Part shown: positions 33,824-43,676 of the stretch, piece after piece | How the letters are laid out: every line of letters begins with the position of its first letter | How positions within the stretch are numbered: the first letter of the stretch is position 1 | Origin: an uncultured Collinsella sp. | GTDB lineage: Bacteria > Actinomycetota > Coriobacteriia > Coriobacteriales > Coriobacteriaceae | DNA length: 64,000 nt | Reading direction: 5' to 3' | Assembly: GCA_900768265.1 (NCBI GenBank) | Contig: CAAGCF010000011.1 | Span: 5,549-69,548 of the forward strand | Translations under genes and position numbers: made by a program | The notes under the pieces: generated by a model | Seen by the model: only the letters and a program-made list of their open reading frames with translations | Databases searched by the model: none | What the model was told of the DNA's origin: nothing

Positions 33824-34867
33824 ATGGCTTCTAATGTTGGTGCTTCTCTAGAGGGGACGCTCTCCTATATCGCAGGACAGCTTAAGACGCTGACTTCTAT
33901 CGCTTCGCCTACGGGCTATACCCGTGCGGCTACTGATTATCTGATGGAGACGTTGCGCGATATGGGCTTTGGGCCCGAACGCTCCAATAAGGGCAATGTG
34001 CTCGTTGAACTTGGTGGTGAGGGTGAGCCGCTCGTGTTGGCGAGCCATGTCGATACCCTGGGCGCCATGGTGCGTTCCATTAAGGACAATGGTCGCCTGC
34101 GTCCCACGACCCTTGGCGGGCATCAGTGGTCTACGGCCGATGGCGAGAACTGCACCGTCTACACACGCGATGGCAATGTCTACACAGGTGTGGTCCTCAA
34201 TACCGAGCCTTCGGCGCATGTGGCCGACGAACCGGTCAAGGCCATCGAGAAGAACATGGAAATCCTGCTCGACGAGAATGTCGATAGCAAGGATGACGTG
34301 CTTGAGCTGGGCATTCAGACGGGCGACATCATCGCTATGGATCCGCGTACCACGGTGACGGAGAGCGGCTACATTAAGAGTCGCTTCTTGGATGACAAGC
34401 TGTCCGCGGCGATTTTGCTGGGTTTGGCCCGCGCCGTCGCCGACGGCGAGGTAACCCTTTCGCGCAAGGTGTCGCTGCTCTTTACGGTGTACGAGGAGGT
34501 CGGCCACGGCGGTGCCTTTGTGCCGGCTGACACGCGCGAGATGATCAGCGTGGACATGGGCTGCGTGGGTGACGACCTGGGCTGCACCGAGCGCATGGTT
34601 TCGATTTGCGCCAAGGATTCGGGCGGTCCGTACAACTACGACCTGGTAACCACGCTGTCCAACATCGCGCGCGAGCTGGAGCTCGATTACGCCATCGATG
34701 TGTACCCGCATTACGGATCCGACGTCGAGGCCACGCTCTCGGCCGGCTACGACATCCGTCACGGCCTGATCGGCCCCGGCGTGTACGCGAGCCACAACTA
34801 CGAGCGCAGCCACATCGACGGCGTGCGCAATACCTACGAGCTGGTTCGCGCCTATGTTCAGCGCTAG
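33824..34867 (+). CDS. M42-family metallo-aminopeptidase
   Basis: Predicted 347 residues from ATG 33824; the in-frame ATG at 33818 abuts the GGAAGG ribosome-binding site and is less likely. The co-catalytic metal ligands of M42/FrvX peptidases can be seen: His in ASHVDTLG, Asp in RFLDDKLS, the Glu pair in YEEVGHGG, Asp in SVDMG and His in ASHNYERSH. The enzyme trims N-terminal residues from peptides in the cytoplasm and usually forms dodecameric shells. Transcribed alone, ending at 34901-34926. Confidence 0.9.
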   Translation: MASNVGASLEGTLSYIAGQLKTLTSIASPTGYTRAATDYLMETLRDMGFGPERSNKGNVLVELGGEGEPLVLASHVDTLGAMVRSIKDNGRLRPTTLGGHQWSTADGENCTVYTRDGNVYTGVVLNTEPSAHVADEPVKAIEKNMEILLDENVDSKDDVLELGIQTGDIIAMDPRTTVTESGYIKSRFLDDKLSAAILLGLARAVADGEVTLSRKVSLLFTVYEEVGHGGAFVPADTREMISVDMGCVGDDLGCTERMVSICAKDSGGPYNYDLVTTLSNIARELELDYAIDVYPHYGSDVEATLSAGYDIRHGLIGPGVYASHNYERSHIDGVRNTYELVRAYVQR

Positions 34868-34900
34868 GGGAGTAGCTTGCGACTCGGCTGACCAATCGCT

Positions 34901-34926
34901 AAGGCCCGATTTCTCGGGCCTTTTTT
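34901..34926 (+). terminator. Intrinsic terminator of the M42 peptidase gene
   Basis: AGGCCCGA pairs with TCGGGCCT around TTTC, followed by TTTTTT. Confidence 0.9.
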
Positions 34927-34936
34927 CGCTTTGGAT

Positions 34937-34979
34937 CGTTTAGTATTATGATGTATGTAATCTATTAACTAAACGTTTA
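34937..34979 (+). promoter_or_regulatory. Operator-like dyads upstream of the HTH-kinase gene
   Basis: CGTTTAGT (34937-34944) and ACTAAACG (34968-34975) are perfect inverted copies, and TAAACGTTTA (34970-34979) is itself a palindrome. The stretch is A+T-rich and 27 bases ahead of the start codon. Since the gene product carries its own DNA-binding domain, autoregulation is plausible. Confidence 0.55.
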
Positions 34980-35005
34980 AATTACTTAACGAGGTGATGC
35001 GGTGT

Positions 35006-36379
35006 ATGGATACGTCTGAGTACTTGTCTATGGGTGATGCTGCCCGCCTGCTGGGCGTTACGAAAGCCCGCATATCTCAACTTGCCGCATCGGGAACGCT
35101 CGCGTGCGATATTGTGGGCGGACGGAAGATGGTCGAGTACAATTCCGCGGTCGCTTATCAAAAGGTCCGCAAACGTGGACGCCGTCCTGCGGCCGATGTG
35201 GGGCGCAAGTTTACGCTGATGTCCGCCGATTACGAGGTTGCGCGTGTCTCATTTGATCCGACGCGTGAGTTCCCCTTCGAAATCGCCGAGGTACTCGATG
35301 CGCTGAGGATGCCGTTTGGCACGTGCTCGAGCTCTTCTCCTACGGTGAATAAACGGGAGCTCAACGTGTGGTGGAGCCATCGGTCGGTGCCCGATGTTCG
35401 CCCCGGACTCGTCTCGCGCTATCGTGAACTGGGAATTGCCAGTGGCATCGAGGTTCCGGTTCGGTGCCTGGGCCTATCGCTTTCGGATTGTTATTGGCTG
35501 CGGCCGGCAGAATGCGACGGGCTCAAATGGCAAAACCTCAATTACTTTGAGAATGGTTTTGAGCGATCGGCGCCCGAGGGCCGTTCTGGTTGGCTGGAGG
35601 GCATCGGCCTTAAAAATCCTGACAACACGTCCGAGGGCGAGCTTCCTAAATCGTGGATGATTCGCAACGGTGTTCGCATCCTGGTCAAGGGGTGTGGCGC
35701 GGACGATCAGCGTCCCTTTAACGAGGCAGTTGCAACGGCTCTACATCGTCGCTTGCTGTCGGAGGGCGAGTTTGTTCCTTATACGGTTGAGCGGATGTTC
35801 GATGGCCCTGTGTGTCTGTGCGACGACTTTCTTGACGGCCGCGAGGAATATGTTCCGGCTGTTTACGTTAAGGACGCCCTTGGCGGCCAGCGAGGAAACT
35901 CGACGTACGACCGGTACTGCCGCTTCCTTGGTAAGCATGGAGCAGACGAGGCTGCTGTGAGAAGGTCTATGTCGCAGATGATTGTCTGCGATGCCCTTTT
36001 GGCCAACAGCGACCGCCATTGGCGAAACTTCGGCATCATCCGCAATGTCGACACCCTGGAGATAAGGCCTGCTCCGCTGTTCGATAGCGGCAACTGCCTG
36101 TGGTACAACGTACCAACTGCCGTGCTCGCAGCTGGGGAGTTTGGGTTTTCCGCTAAGCCGTTTGGGCCCGACCCTTTCGTCCAGCTGGCGCTTGCGGACT
36201 CGCTCGATTGGTTCGATTCATCGCGGCTCAACGGATTTGTAGATGAGGCGATCGAGATTCTTTCGCAGAGCGAATGGGCGACGGCGGAGGGTCGACTCGA
36301 GGCCATTTGCCGCGGCCTCGAGCGTCGCGTAATCGAGGTTGGTGCCGCTGTTGAGGTGCTTCGACACGTACAGCGATAA
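35006..36379 (+). CDS. HTH domain fused to HipA-like Ser/Thr kinase
   Basis: Predicted 457 residues from ATG 35006 (GAGGTG nine bases upstream; in-frame GTG 34994 and ATG 34997 are alternatives). Residues ~5-60 form an excisionase/MerR-like helix-turn-helix (MGDAARLLGVTKARISQLA...VEYNSAVAY). The rest resembles HipA-type kinases: NSDRHWRNFG (~331-342, catalytic Asp and metal-binding Asn) and PLFDSGNCLW (~355, metal-binding Asp). HipA toxins normally pair with a separate HipB repressor; here the DNA-binding part is in the same chain and no hipB is adjacent. It may be a self-regulating toxin-like kinase. Kinase activity is inferred. Confidence 0.75.
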   Translation: MDTSEYLSMGDAARLLGVTKARISQLAASGTLACDIVGGRKMVEYNSAVAYQKVRKRGRRPAADVGRKFTLMSADYEVARVSFDPTREFPFEIAEVLDALRMPFGTCSSSSPTVNKRELNVWWSHRSVPDVRPGLVSRYRELGIASGIEVPVRCLGLSLSDCYWLRPAECDGLKWQNLNYFENGFERSAPEGRSGWLEGIGLKNPDNTSEGELPKSWMIRNGVRILVKGCGADDQRPFNEAVATALHRRLLSEGEFVPYTVERMFDGPVCLCDDFLDGREEYVPAVYVKDALGGQRGNSTYDRYCRFLGKHGADEAAVRRSMSQMIVCDALLANSDRHWRNFGIIRNVDTLEIRPAPLFDSGNCLWYNVPTAVLAAGEFGFSAKPFGPDPFVQLALADSLDWFDSSRLNGFVDEAIEILSQSEWATAEGRLEAICRGLERRVIEVGAAVEVLRHVQR

Positions 36380-36387
36380 ACCCGCGG

Positions 36388-37488
36388 CTATTTAAGTGCG
36401 CCGGTTACGGTGCCGCCGCCCAGGACGACGTCGCCGCGATAGACTACAACGGCCTGGCCGGGGGCGATGGCTCGTTGCGGCTCGTCAAAAGTTAGCAGCA
36501 TTTGCCCGACTTCGTCACGCGTCAGGGTCGCTGCCTGGTCTTTCTGACGGTAGCGGTACTTGGCACCTACGCGAATGCCGCCGGCGTCGAGCTCCGCCTC
36601 CATGTGTGCGTCCGGCGCGCTCCAGATCCACTCATCGGCAGTTAGCGCCGAGGCGGTCAGGTCCTCGGCTTCGCCCAGATGCACGGTGTTGTTGGCGGCG
36701 TCGACGCCCGTCACATACACGGGATGCGCCATCGCGACGCCCAGGCCCTTGCGCTGGCCGATGGTGTAGCGCAGCGCGCCGCTGTGGCGCCCGACCACGT
36801 TGCCGTCGCGCCACACAATGTCGCCCGGTGCAGCGGGATGTCCGCAGCGGCGCTCGATATAGCCCGCGTAGTCACCGTCTGGAATAAAACAGATGTCCTC
36901 GCTTTCGGCCTTCTGGGCGTTGGTAAAGCCCTGCTCGGCGGCTATGCGGCGCACGTCGCGCTCTTTGTCCAGGCCTGCCAGCGGAAAGATCGTGTGCGCC
37001 AGGCGCTCCTGCGTAAGCGAATACAAAAAGTAGCTTTGGTCCTTTTTGGGATCTTCGCCGCGATGTAGCTGCCAGGTGCCATCTGCCGCCTGGCTTGTTT
37101 TGGCGTAATGTCCCGTTGCAATGTAGTCGCAGCCCATGTCCAGCGCCGCATCGAGCAGCGCGCCAAACTTAATGTGGCGGTTGCAGATAATGCACGGATT
37201 GGGCGTCAGCCCCTCCCGGTAGGCGCTCACAAAGCGCTCGATAACGTTGCGGTCGAACGTCTGCTGCAGGTCGAGCACATGGTGGGGTATCCCCAGGCGC
37301 TCGGCGACGGCCTTTGCATCGGCGATGTCGCGGTCGACCTTACTCATGCCCGTGGCGGGGTCGGGTGCGGGGCAGGTGAGACGCATGGTGGCGCCGACGC
37401 ATTCGTATCCCTGGCTTTTGAGCAGGTACGCGGTCACGCTGGAATCGACGCCGCCGCTCATGGCGACGAGCACGCGCTTGTTGTGCAT
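36388..37488 (-). CDS. mnmA: tRNA-specific 2-thiouridylase MnmA
   Basis: Predicted 366 residues. The PP-loop SGGVDSS lies at the N-terminus and activates U34 with ATP. The catalytic cysteines are in NPCIICN (~100) and DICFIPDG (~195). MGCDYIATGHYAK and KDQSYFLY are also family landmarks. It thiolates the wobble uridine of tRNA-Glu, -Gln and -Lys with sulfur relayed from a cysteine desulfurase. It is convergent with the HTH-kinase gene (eight bases between stops), and upstream lie cysK and an IscR-like regulator, a sulfur-metabolism grouping. Confidence 0.95.
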   Translation of the reverse strand: MHNKRVLVAMSGGVDSSVTAYLLKSQGYECVGATMRLTCPAPDPATGMSKVDRDIADAKAVAERLGIPHHVLDLQQTFDRNVIERFVSAYREGLTPNPCIICNRHIKFGALLDAALDMGCDYIATGHYAKTSQAADGTWQLHRGEDPKKDQSYFLYSLTQERLAHTIFPLAGLDKERDVRRIAAEQGFTNAQKAESEDICFIPDGDYAGYIERRCGHPAAPGDIVWRDGNVVGRHSGALRYTIGQRKGLGVAMAHPVYVTGVDAANNTVHLGEAEDLTASALTADEWIWSAPDAHMEAELDAGGIRVGAKYRYRQKDQAATLTRDEVGQMLLTFDEPQRAIAPGQAVVVYRGDVVLGGGTVTGALK

Positions 37489-37517
37489 GGGGAGGTTCTC
37501 CTTGGTGGCATGTGGCC

Positions 37518-37556
37518 AAAAAAGAAAAGCGGCGCGGGAGGCTGGTTCCGCGCCGC
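37518..37556 (-). terminator. Intrinsic terminator of cysK
   Basis: GCGGCGCGG (37529-37537) pairs with CCGCGCCGC (37548-37556). Read on the minus strand, the stem is followed by CTTTTCTTTTTT-like sequence (37528 to 37518). It separates cysK from mnmA. Confidence 0.8.
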
Positions 37557-37669
37557 AGACATTGTAGCAAGTTCGGACGTTTCGTGGGACACCCTGTTGG
37601 GATGAGCCCAGGCTGCCAGAAGAGAGGGGAGACCGGCGTGCCTTGGACTCGTTCTAAGAACGAGAAGCT

Positions 37670-38608
<939 letters not shown>

Positions 38609-38666
38609 GGTGAACCTCCAAAGTGTTCAAATGACTGGATACCGTGTGGTTTTACAGTGTGTCTAG

Positions 38667-38713
38667 CAGCTAAACCCATAAACCTTATAGGTTGTTCGTT
38701 TAGCTGTTGGCAA
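38667..38713 (-). promoter_or_regulatory. cysK promoter covered by a nested dyad
   Basis: On the minus strand TTGCCA (38713 to 38708) and TATAAG (38689 to 38684) form a promoter with an 18-base spacer. Two concentric palindromes overlap it: CAGCTAAAC/GTTTAGCTG (38667-38675, 38698-38706) and AACCTTATAGGTT (38681-38693). The Rrf2 regulator encoded divergently is the obvious candidate binder. Confidence 0.65.
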
Positions 38714-38861
38714 GCATAGTAGACACTAAAGCCTAGTAATGCAATAGGAAATAGAAGATTATTACGAGTCGATTAACCATCTTGACCGGAACGGGTATTT
38801 TCAAACCCATTTTTTCGGCTAGAATTTCAACGGACTAAAAGACCGAAAGGCAGCACTATAT

Positions 38862-39290
38862 ATGTTGGTTTCTACTAAGGGCAGGTACGCCCTGCGCGTT
38901 ATGGTCGATCTGGCCGAGCACCAGGCGGCCGGTCGCATCCCGCTCAAAGAGATCGCGGCGCGACAGGGGATTTCCGAGAAATATCTCGAGAACATCTTGG
39001 CTACGCTCGTGCGCGCCAACATGCTTTCGGGCATGCGTGGCAAGGGCGGCGGCTATGTGCTCACGCGTCCGCCCGAGCAGTACACGGTGGGCGAGATCCT
39101 GCGCCTGACCGAGGGTAGTCTGGCGCCGGTCGCCTGCCTGGATGGCGACTGCAAGGGCTGCTCGCGATCTGATGAGTGCCCCACGCTCGACGTGTGGAAG
39201 AACCTGGACAAGCTCATCAACGATTACCTCGACGGCGTGACGCTCGATCAACTTGTCGCTCCCAACCATGGCTACGACTATGTCATCTAA
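38862..39290 (+). CDS. Rrf2/IscR-family transcription regulator
   Basis: Predicted 142 residues. It has the winged-helix start MLVSTKGRYALRVMVDLA, a recognition region (IAARQGISEKYLENIL, GMRGKGGGYVL) and a cysteine cluster at 92, 97, 100 and 106, comparable to the Fe-S ligands of IscR. It probably senses Fe-S or cysteine status and represses the divergent cysK promoter, where a nested dyad lies. A TAGAAT -10 (38820-38825) with TTTTCA upstream may drive it. CymR-like control of cysteine synthesis is an alternative, although CymR lacks this cysteine cluster. Confidence 0.88.
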   Translation: MLVSTKGRYALRVMVDLAEHQAAGRIPLKEIAARQGISEKYLENILATLVRANMLSGMRGKGGGYVLTRPPEQYTVGEILRLTEGSLAPVACLDGDCKGCSRSDECPTLDVWKNLDKLINDYLDGVTLDQLVAPNHGYDYVI

Positions 39291-39360
39291 CCCACGCCTG
39301 CCATGTGGGGACGGGGTGGAAATGGTAGATTTTCTTGCCCTCTGAGACTTGGCAAATAAG

Positions 39361-39395
39361 AAGGCCGCCCATTTTTGCGATGGGCGGCCTTTGAT
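39361..39395. terminator. Bidirectional terminator between rrf2-type gene and membrane gene
   Basis: AAGGCCGCCCAT pairs with ATGGGCGGCCTT around TTTTGCG, with T-rich sequence downstream and A-rich sequence upstream. Confidence 0.85.
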
Positions 39396-39427
39396 TTGGT
39401 CCGATGCGTTTGTGTGTCGGGGGCGTT

Positions 39428-39793
39428 CTACTCTTCGGCAATACTATCGAGGATGCTGCGCATGATGGACACTAGGATGCTGCCCATAAAGGCCGAGCCA
39501 AAGCCGGCGATGGAGATACCGACGCCCAACAGGTTGACCGACAGGTAGCTGGCGAGCTCCAGCATAAAGCTGTTGAGCACGAGCTGGAAAATGCCGAGCG
39601 TAATGATTGTGAGCGGCAGCGAGATGACCGTGAGGAACGGTTTGACGAACGAATCGACGATGTTGAGGAACAGTCCCACAAAGGCAAAGCAGACCCAGGC
39701 CTCGGCAAAGCCGAAGGGTTGGATACCGGGGACGAGGAACGTGGCGATCGCGATGGCGATCGAGGTGAAGAGCCAGTTAAGCATAAAGCGCAT
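39428..39793 (-). CDS. Small membrane protein, phage holin family 4 (YvlD-like)
   Basis: Predicted 121 residues with about four hydrophobic segments. The pattern IVDSFVKPFLTVISLPLTIIT followed by LGIFQLVLNSFML is the family signature. Despite the family name these are usually chromosomal proteins of unknown function, and no phage genes surround it. An AAGGATTC ribosome-binding region precedes ATG 39793. Confidence 0.8.
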   Translation of the reverse strand: MRFMLNWLFTSIAIAIATFLVPGIQPFGFAEAWVCFAFVGLFLNIVDSFVKPFLTVISLPLTIITLGIFQLVLNSFMLELASYLSVNLLGVGISIAGFGSAFMGSILVSIMRSILDSIAEE

Positions 39794-39981
39794 GGCGTGA
39801 ATCCTTTCTTGCGCCGGGGTTGCTGGCGTCGCGTGAAGCGGCTGGTGGCGGCGACTTGGATGGTTGCGCGGGCGCGCCGCGGTGTTTGGGCGCCCATTGT
39901 CTCAAATATTCGTGGAGCTTACGTGCGCATTCGGTTTCTAAACGGCGTTCGTCCTGAAAAACGTGCCGCTGACAGAGAGTC

Positions 39982-40012
39982 TTGTCGCTTTAGTTTAGTG
40001 GTGTGCTACACT
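39982..40012 (+). promoter_or_regulatory. Probable promoter of the YerC-type gene
   Basis: TTGTCG (39982-39987) and TACACT (40007-40012) with a 19-base spacer, about 107 bases before ATG 40119. The leader holds a short GGGCAAATGCCC hairpin. Confidence 0.45.
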
Positions 40013-40118
40013 GCTACGGGCAAATGCCCCATGCATTAGTTTTATTGCATAGAACGGGCGAACGATGCCCGATGTCAGTATCAACTTCGATGCCTTTTGG
40101 CGGGTTTGGCGGTGATCG

Positions 40119-40418
40119 ATGAATATCGAGAACATGTTTGACAAGCCTGATGTCAAGCAGCTGGTCCACGCATTTAGTCTTTTGGACGACGAGAACGATA
40201 TCCAAGCGTTTTTAACCGATATCTGCACGCCGCGCGAGATTTGCGATTTATCGCAGCGCCTGCAGGTCGCGCGTTATCTGGATGAGGGCGAGCCCTATGT
40301 TGAGGTTCAGGCCCGCACCGGCGCTTCGTCCACCACGGTGAGCCGCGTGTCCAAGGCGCTTAATGGCGAGTACGGTGGCTATCGCAAGATCCTCATCAAA
40401 CTGGAGGATGGCGAGTAG
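40119..40418 (+). CDS. TrpR-like YerC/YecD-family DNA-binding protein
   Basis: Predicted 99 residues. The TrpR-type helix-turn-helix is visible as REICDLSQRLQVARYL and SSTTVSRVSKALNGEYGGY. The YerC/YecD group is widespread in Gram-positive bacteria, and its target is not known here. A terminator follows at 40445. Confidence 0.88.
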   Translation: MNIENMFDKPDVKQLVHAFSLLDDENDIQAFLTDICTPREICDLSQRLQVARYLDEGEPYVEVQARTGASSTTVSRVSKALNGEYGGYRKILIKLEDGE

Positions 40419-40444
40419 GCCAGCGGCAAAAACGAATTGCGCAG

Positions 40445-40470
40445 AACCGTCCCTTCGGGGGCGGTTTTTT
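40445..40470 (+). terminator. Intrinsic terminator of the YerC-type gene
   Basis: AACCGTCCC pairs with GGGGCGGTT around a TTCG loop, ending in TTTTTT. Confidence 0.85.
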
Positions 40471-40500
40471 GATCCCTCGGGGACGGAGGAAATCTGTTGG
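40470..40500. repeat. 31-bp intergenic repeat, copy 3 (inverted, one end degraded)
   Basis: TGATCCC..GGGGACGGAGGAAA is the inverse of copies 1 and 2, but the closing GGATCA end is missing. It overlaps the last T of the terminator. AAATCTGTnnGCGTGGG is then repeated twice with a 19-base period (40490-40525). Confidence 0.6.
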
Positions 40501-40574
40501 CGTGGGGCAAATCTGTCCGCGTGGGCGGGTAGGATGGATGCATTGATTATTGCGAACGGTTTGAGTGGAGGACC

Positions 40575-43500
40575 ATGCCTGTTCGAATCTATACCACCAA
40601 TACCGGTACGGACTTGAGCGATGCCGAGGCGGCGTTGCTCGCCGATCTGGTTGCCCGCCACGGGCGTGCCGTTTTGCTGGCGCCCTCGTTTGCCGAGCTT
40701 GACCTGTGCCGTCACGATGCTGCGGTTGCTGGCACCTCGCTGGGCGTTGACTACAAAACCCCCGCGTCGTGGCTTCGTTCGCTGTGGGAGCTTATGGGCG
40801 ATGGCCGCAGCTTCGTCGACAACATGCAGCGCCAGATGCTGTTCTCGGACATGATCGCCCGTCGCGACGATGCCGACCTGCAGCCGCTTTCGCGCAGTCA
40901 GGGCACGGTGCGCATGCTCGCGCGCATGGCCCGCGATGTGCTGCCGGGCGTAGCGGGAACGGGTGCCGAGCGCCGCTGCGGCGACGTTTGCCAGCTCGGT
41001 TCCAAGAGCGACGCTGAGGCTCGCGTGTTCGAGCTGCTGAGTGCCTATGCGAGCGGCTTGGACCGTCGAAGCATGGTCGAGCCCTGCGAGGCGGCTGACC
41101 TTATGGGCGAGGTGCTGGCCGACAACCTTCCGGCGTGCGTCCACGCCGTATGCGTGCGCGGTATCACATCGTTTACGCACGGCCTGCTCGAGTTGCTGTC
41201 GGCCGTGGCGAACAATGGGGGAGAGGTCGTTGTGCTGCTTGCCCGCGAGCAGGCGGCGATGCGCGAGGAGCTTGCCGCGGCATTTGATGCCCGCGGCGTG
41301 CTGTTTGAGGCCGCGCCGCTGGGGGAGGGTGCCGCCGCGTCTGATGCCGCTTGCGGGACCGCCGCTCAGCCTACCTTTGTAGAGGTTGCCGGCCCTCACG
41401 CCCGCGCCCACGCCTATGTGGATGCGATCGATGAGCTGGTAAAAACGTGTGAGGACGCCGCGGTCGACGGCGGTGTCGCGGCGTCCGCGGACCCCGTGCG
41501 CGTGCTCGTGGTGTCTGCCCGGGCGCCCCAGCTGTTTGGTGAACTCGCTGCCCGTTTGGCGGCGCGTCATATTGCGGCCGAGACAACCGAGTTCACGGCA
41601 TTTTCCCAATCCATCGCGGGCAGGCAGTTCACGGCGCTCGCCAATCTGATCGAGCGCATGAAGGCCGCCGATGAGGGCATGGCGTCAAAGACCGAGTGGT
41701 GGCCCGCGCCGGAGCTTACCGACTGGATTTACAGTCCGCTTTCGGGTGCCGATGCCGCCAGCGCGCGCACCTTCGACAAGAACATGCGCCTGTCGCGCGG
41801 TAAGACCACCACGGCCGTCAAGAGCCTGCTGCAGAGCGTGCAGGGCCAGGTCAGGGGCACGCGCAAGGCGGCGAGCGACGAAAACTGGTTTAAGAATGTG
41901 CCGTGCGTGGTCTCGGACGTGTTCCAGGCGCTGTGGCGCGACAAACCCGTGACGGCACTCAAAGCCGTGCTCGCCGTCGCCGAGGCGCTGCCCGATCGCG
42001 CTCTAGGCGGCCTTGACGGTCAGGCTCGTCGCCAGGCGGAGACCGCCCTGCTGCGACATGCCATCGACATCCTTATGAACGATGCTCGCGCGCTCGACGT
42101 GTCGCAGGCCGCGACCGTGCCCGTGCTCGACGACGTTCGTACCAAGGCGGACAAGCGCAGCATCGCATACGATTACGAGACCTACGAGGTCGACCGCGCG
42201 CCGCGCGCCCAGGTGCGCTTTGCGTCGCTTGCCGATGCGGCAGCCCTGCGCCCCGACAGCTACGATGCCGTGCTGTTTGCCGACGTCGACCTGGACAGTT
42301 ATCCGCTCTCACATGAGGAGGGCCCGCTAGCTACGCTGACGGCCGAGCTGGGGCGCAGCGGCGTGACGCTTGAGCCCGCGGCCCTGCTGCGCGTGCGCTT
42401 TGGCCGCGCGATGCAGGCGGCACGCGGCCCCGTTGTGCTCGCCCGCGTGACCCACGATCGCCAGGCGCGCGAGTGCTATCCGGCTGCCGTGTGGACCGAG
42501 TTGCGGGCGCATGCCGAGGCCGCTGGCGCCGCCAAGGTTGCGCGCGTGGGCGAGGGCGGTATCGTCGCCGATTTTGATCCAGCGGCCGGCGAGGGTATCG
42601 AGTGCAAGCGCGTCGCGTGCGAGGCTCCTCAGCATTTGAGTGAGGCGGCTGTGCCGTACCTGATCCTGCGTCGCCGCGATGGCGAGGGCGAGAACGCGCC
42701 GCTCGTGCCGCGTCTGACGTCCGCCTCGCAGATTGAGGCGTACTCGACGTGCCCGCTGTGCTGGTTCGTGTCGTATCGCGTGAAGCCTCAGTCCATCGAC
42801 GCGGGCTTTGGAAATATGGAGAAGGGCAACTTTGTCCACGATGTGCTGGAGCACCTGCATGCCCGCCTGCCCCAGGAGGGCATGGAGCGCGTGACGCCCG
42901 AGAATCTGCCGCGCGCTCAGGAGCTGCTGCGCGAGGTCTTTGACGAGACGTTGGCCGAGCACGCCGGCAGGCGCGGCACGGAGGGCCCGCTGGTGCCGCT
43001 CTCTGCGGTGGAGGAGCGCCAGGTGGCCGAGATCTTGCCGCAGCTGGAGGGCGTACTTGCCTACGAGTCCGAGGCACTTGCCCCCTTTGCCCCGCGCTAC
43101 CTGGAGTTCGTCTTCAACGAGCTCAAGGTTGAGTATGCCGGTTGGCCGCTTGGCGGGCGCATCGATCGCGTGGACGTGGACGCCGAGAATCGTGCCGTGG
43201 TGATCGACTACAAGCATCGCACGGGCGTTGAGGAGTTCAAGCTCGCCGACCCTACGGTGCGCGACGAGGAATCGGGCACGGCGCCCATCGACGATCCGCG
43301 CTGGTTGCCGCCACATACCCAAACGCTTATCTACGCCCAGGCCATGCGCCGGGCGCTGGATTTGGACACCCGCGCGGCGCTCTACTTTTCGACCAAGGGC
43401 GGTAAGCCGGCGTTGCGCGGTGCCGCGAGCGCCGAGCTGCTCGAGGAAGAGCGCGGCGACGGTCGCATCCCGGGCCTTAAGAAAGGTTTCCCCGGCGAGG

Positions 43501-43673
43501 GTGGCAGCATGGACTTCGACGCCCTGCTCGATCGTGTGGAGGCCGGCATCGCCGAGCGCCTGCGCGAGCTCGAGGCAGGCAACGTTGCCGCCGTCGACCC
43601 GACGTCGGCTCAGGCCGCGCATGCGCGCTGCTCGTATAACCACGAAGGAACGTTTGAAAGGAGGGACGTGTAG
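40575..43673 (+). CDS. addB: AddB-like helicase/nuclease subunit
   Basis: Predicted 1032 residues. The N-terminal two-thirds resembles AddB/RexB: an inactivated helicase fold without a P-loop. The C-terminal PD-(D/E)XK nuclease is intact (GGRIDRVDVD, then VVIDYKHRTG). AddB proteins hold a 4Fe-4S cluster with one upstream and three C-terminal cysteines. Here there are two upstream (TCPLCWF) and only one at the end (ARCSYNHEGTF), so the cluster is probably lost or altered. It acts with the next gene in resecting double-strand breaks. The three-base gap to addA indicates one operon. Confidence 0.82.
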   Translation: MPVRIYTTNTGTDLSDAEAALLADLVARHGRAVLLAPSFAELDLCRHDAAVAGTSLGVDYKTPASWLRSLWELMGDGRSFVDNMQRQMLFSDMIARRDDADLQPLSRSQGTVRMLARMARDVLPGVAGTGAERRCGDVCQLGSKSDAEARVFELLSAYASGLDRRSMVEPCEAADLMGEVLADNLPACVHAVCVRGITSFTHGLLELLSAVANNGGEVVVLLAREQAAMREELAAAFDARGVLFEAAPLGEGAAASDAACGTAAQPTFVEVAGPHARAHAYVDAIDELVKTCEDAAVDGGVAASADPVRVLVVSARAPQLFGELAARLAARHIAAETTEFTAFSQSIAGRQFTALANLIERMKAADEGMASKTEWWPAPELTDWIYSPLSGADAASARTFDKNMRLSRGKTTTAVKSLLQSVQGQVRGTRKAASDENWFKNVPCVVSDVFQALWRDKPVTALKAVLAVAEALPDRALGGLDGQARRQAETALLRHAIDILMNDARALDVSQAATVPVLDDVRTKADKRSIAYDYETYEVDRAPRAQVRFASLADAAALRPDSYDAVLFADVDLDSYPLSHEEGPLATLTAELGRSGVTLEPAALLRVRFGRAMQAARGPVVLARVTHDRQARECYPAAVWTELRAHAEAAGAAKVARVGEGGIVADFDPAAGEGIECKRVACEAPQHLSEAAVPYLILRRRDGEGENAPLVPRLTSASQIEAYSTCPLCWFVSYRVKPQSIDAGFGNMEKGNFVHDVLEHLHARLPQEGMERVTPENLPRAQELLREVFDETLAEHAGRRGTEGPLVPLSAVEERQVAEILPQLEGVLAYESEALAPFAPRYLEFVFNELKVEYAGWPLGGRIDRVDVDAENRAVVIDYKHRTGVEEFKLADPTVRDEESGTAPIDDPRWLPPHTQTLIYAQAMRRALDLDTRAALYFSTKGGKPALRGAASAELLEEERGDGRIPGLKKGFPGEGGSMDFDALLDRVEAGIAERLRELEAGNVAAVDPTSAQAAHARCSYNHEGTFERRDV

Positions 43674-43676
43674 GCC

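Noticed and set aside
39428..39793. Prophage remnant
   Set aside because: The holin-family name is the only phage link; no integrase, structural or lysis genes are nearby and the family is chromosomal in many bacteria.
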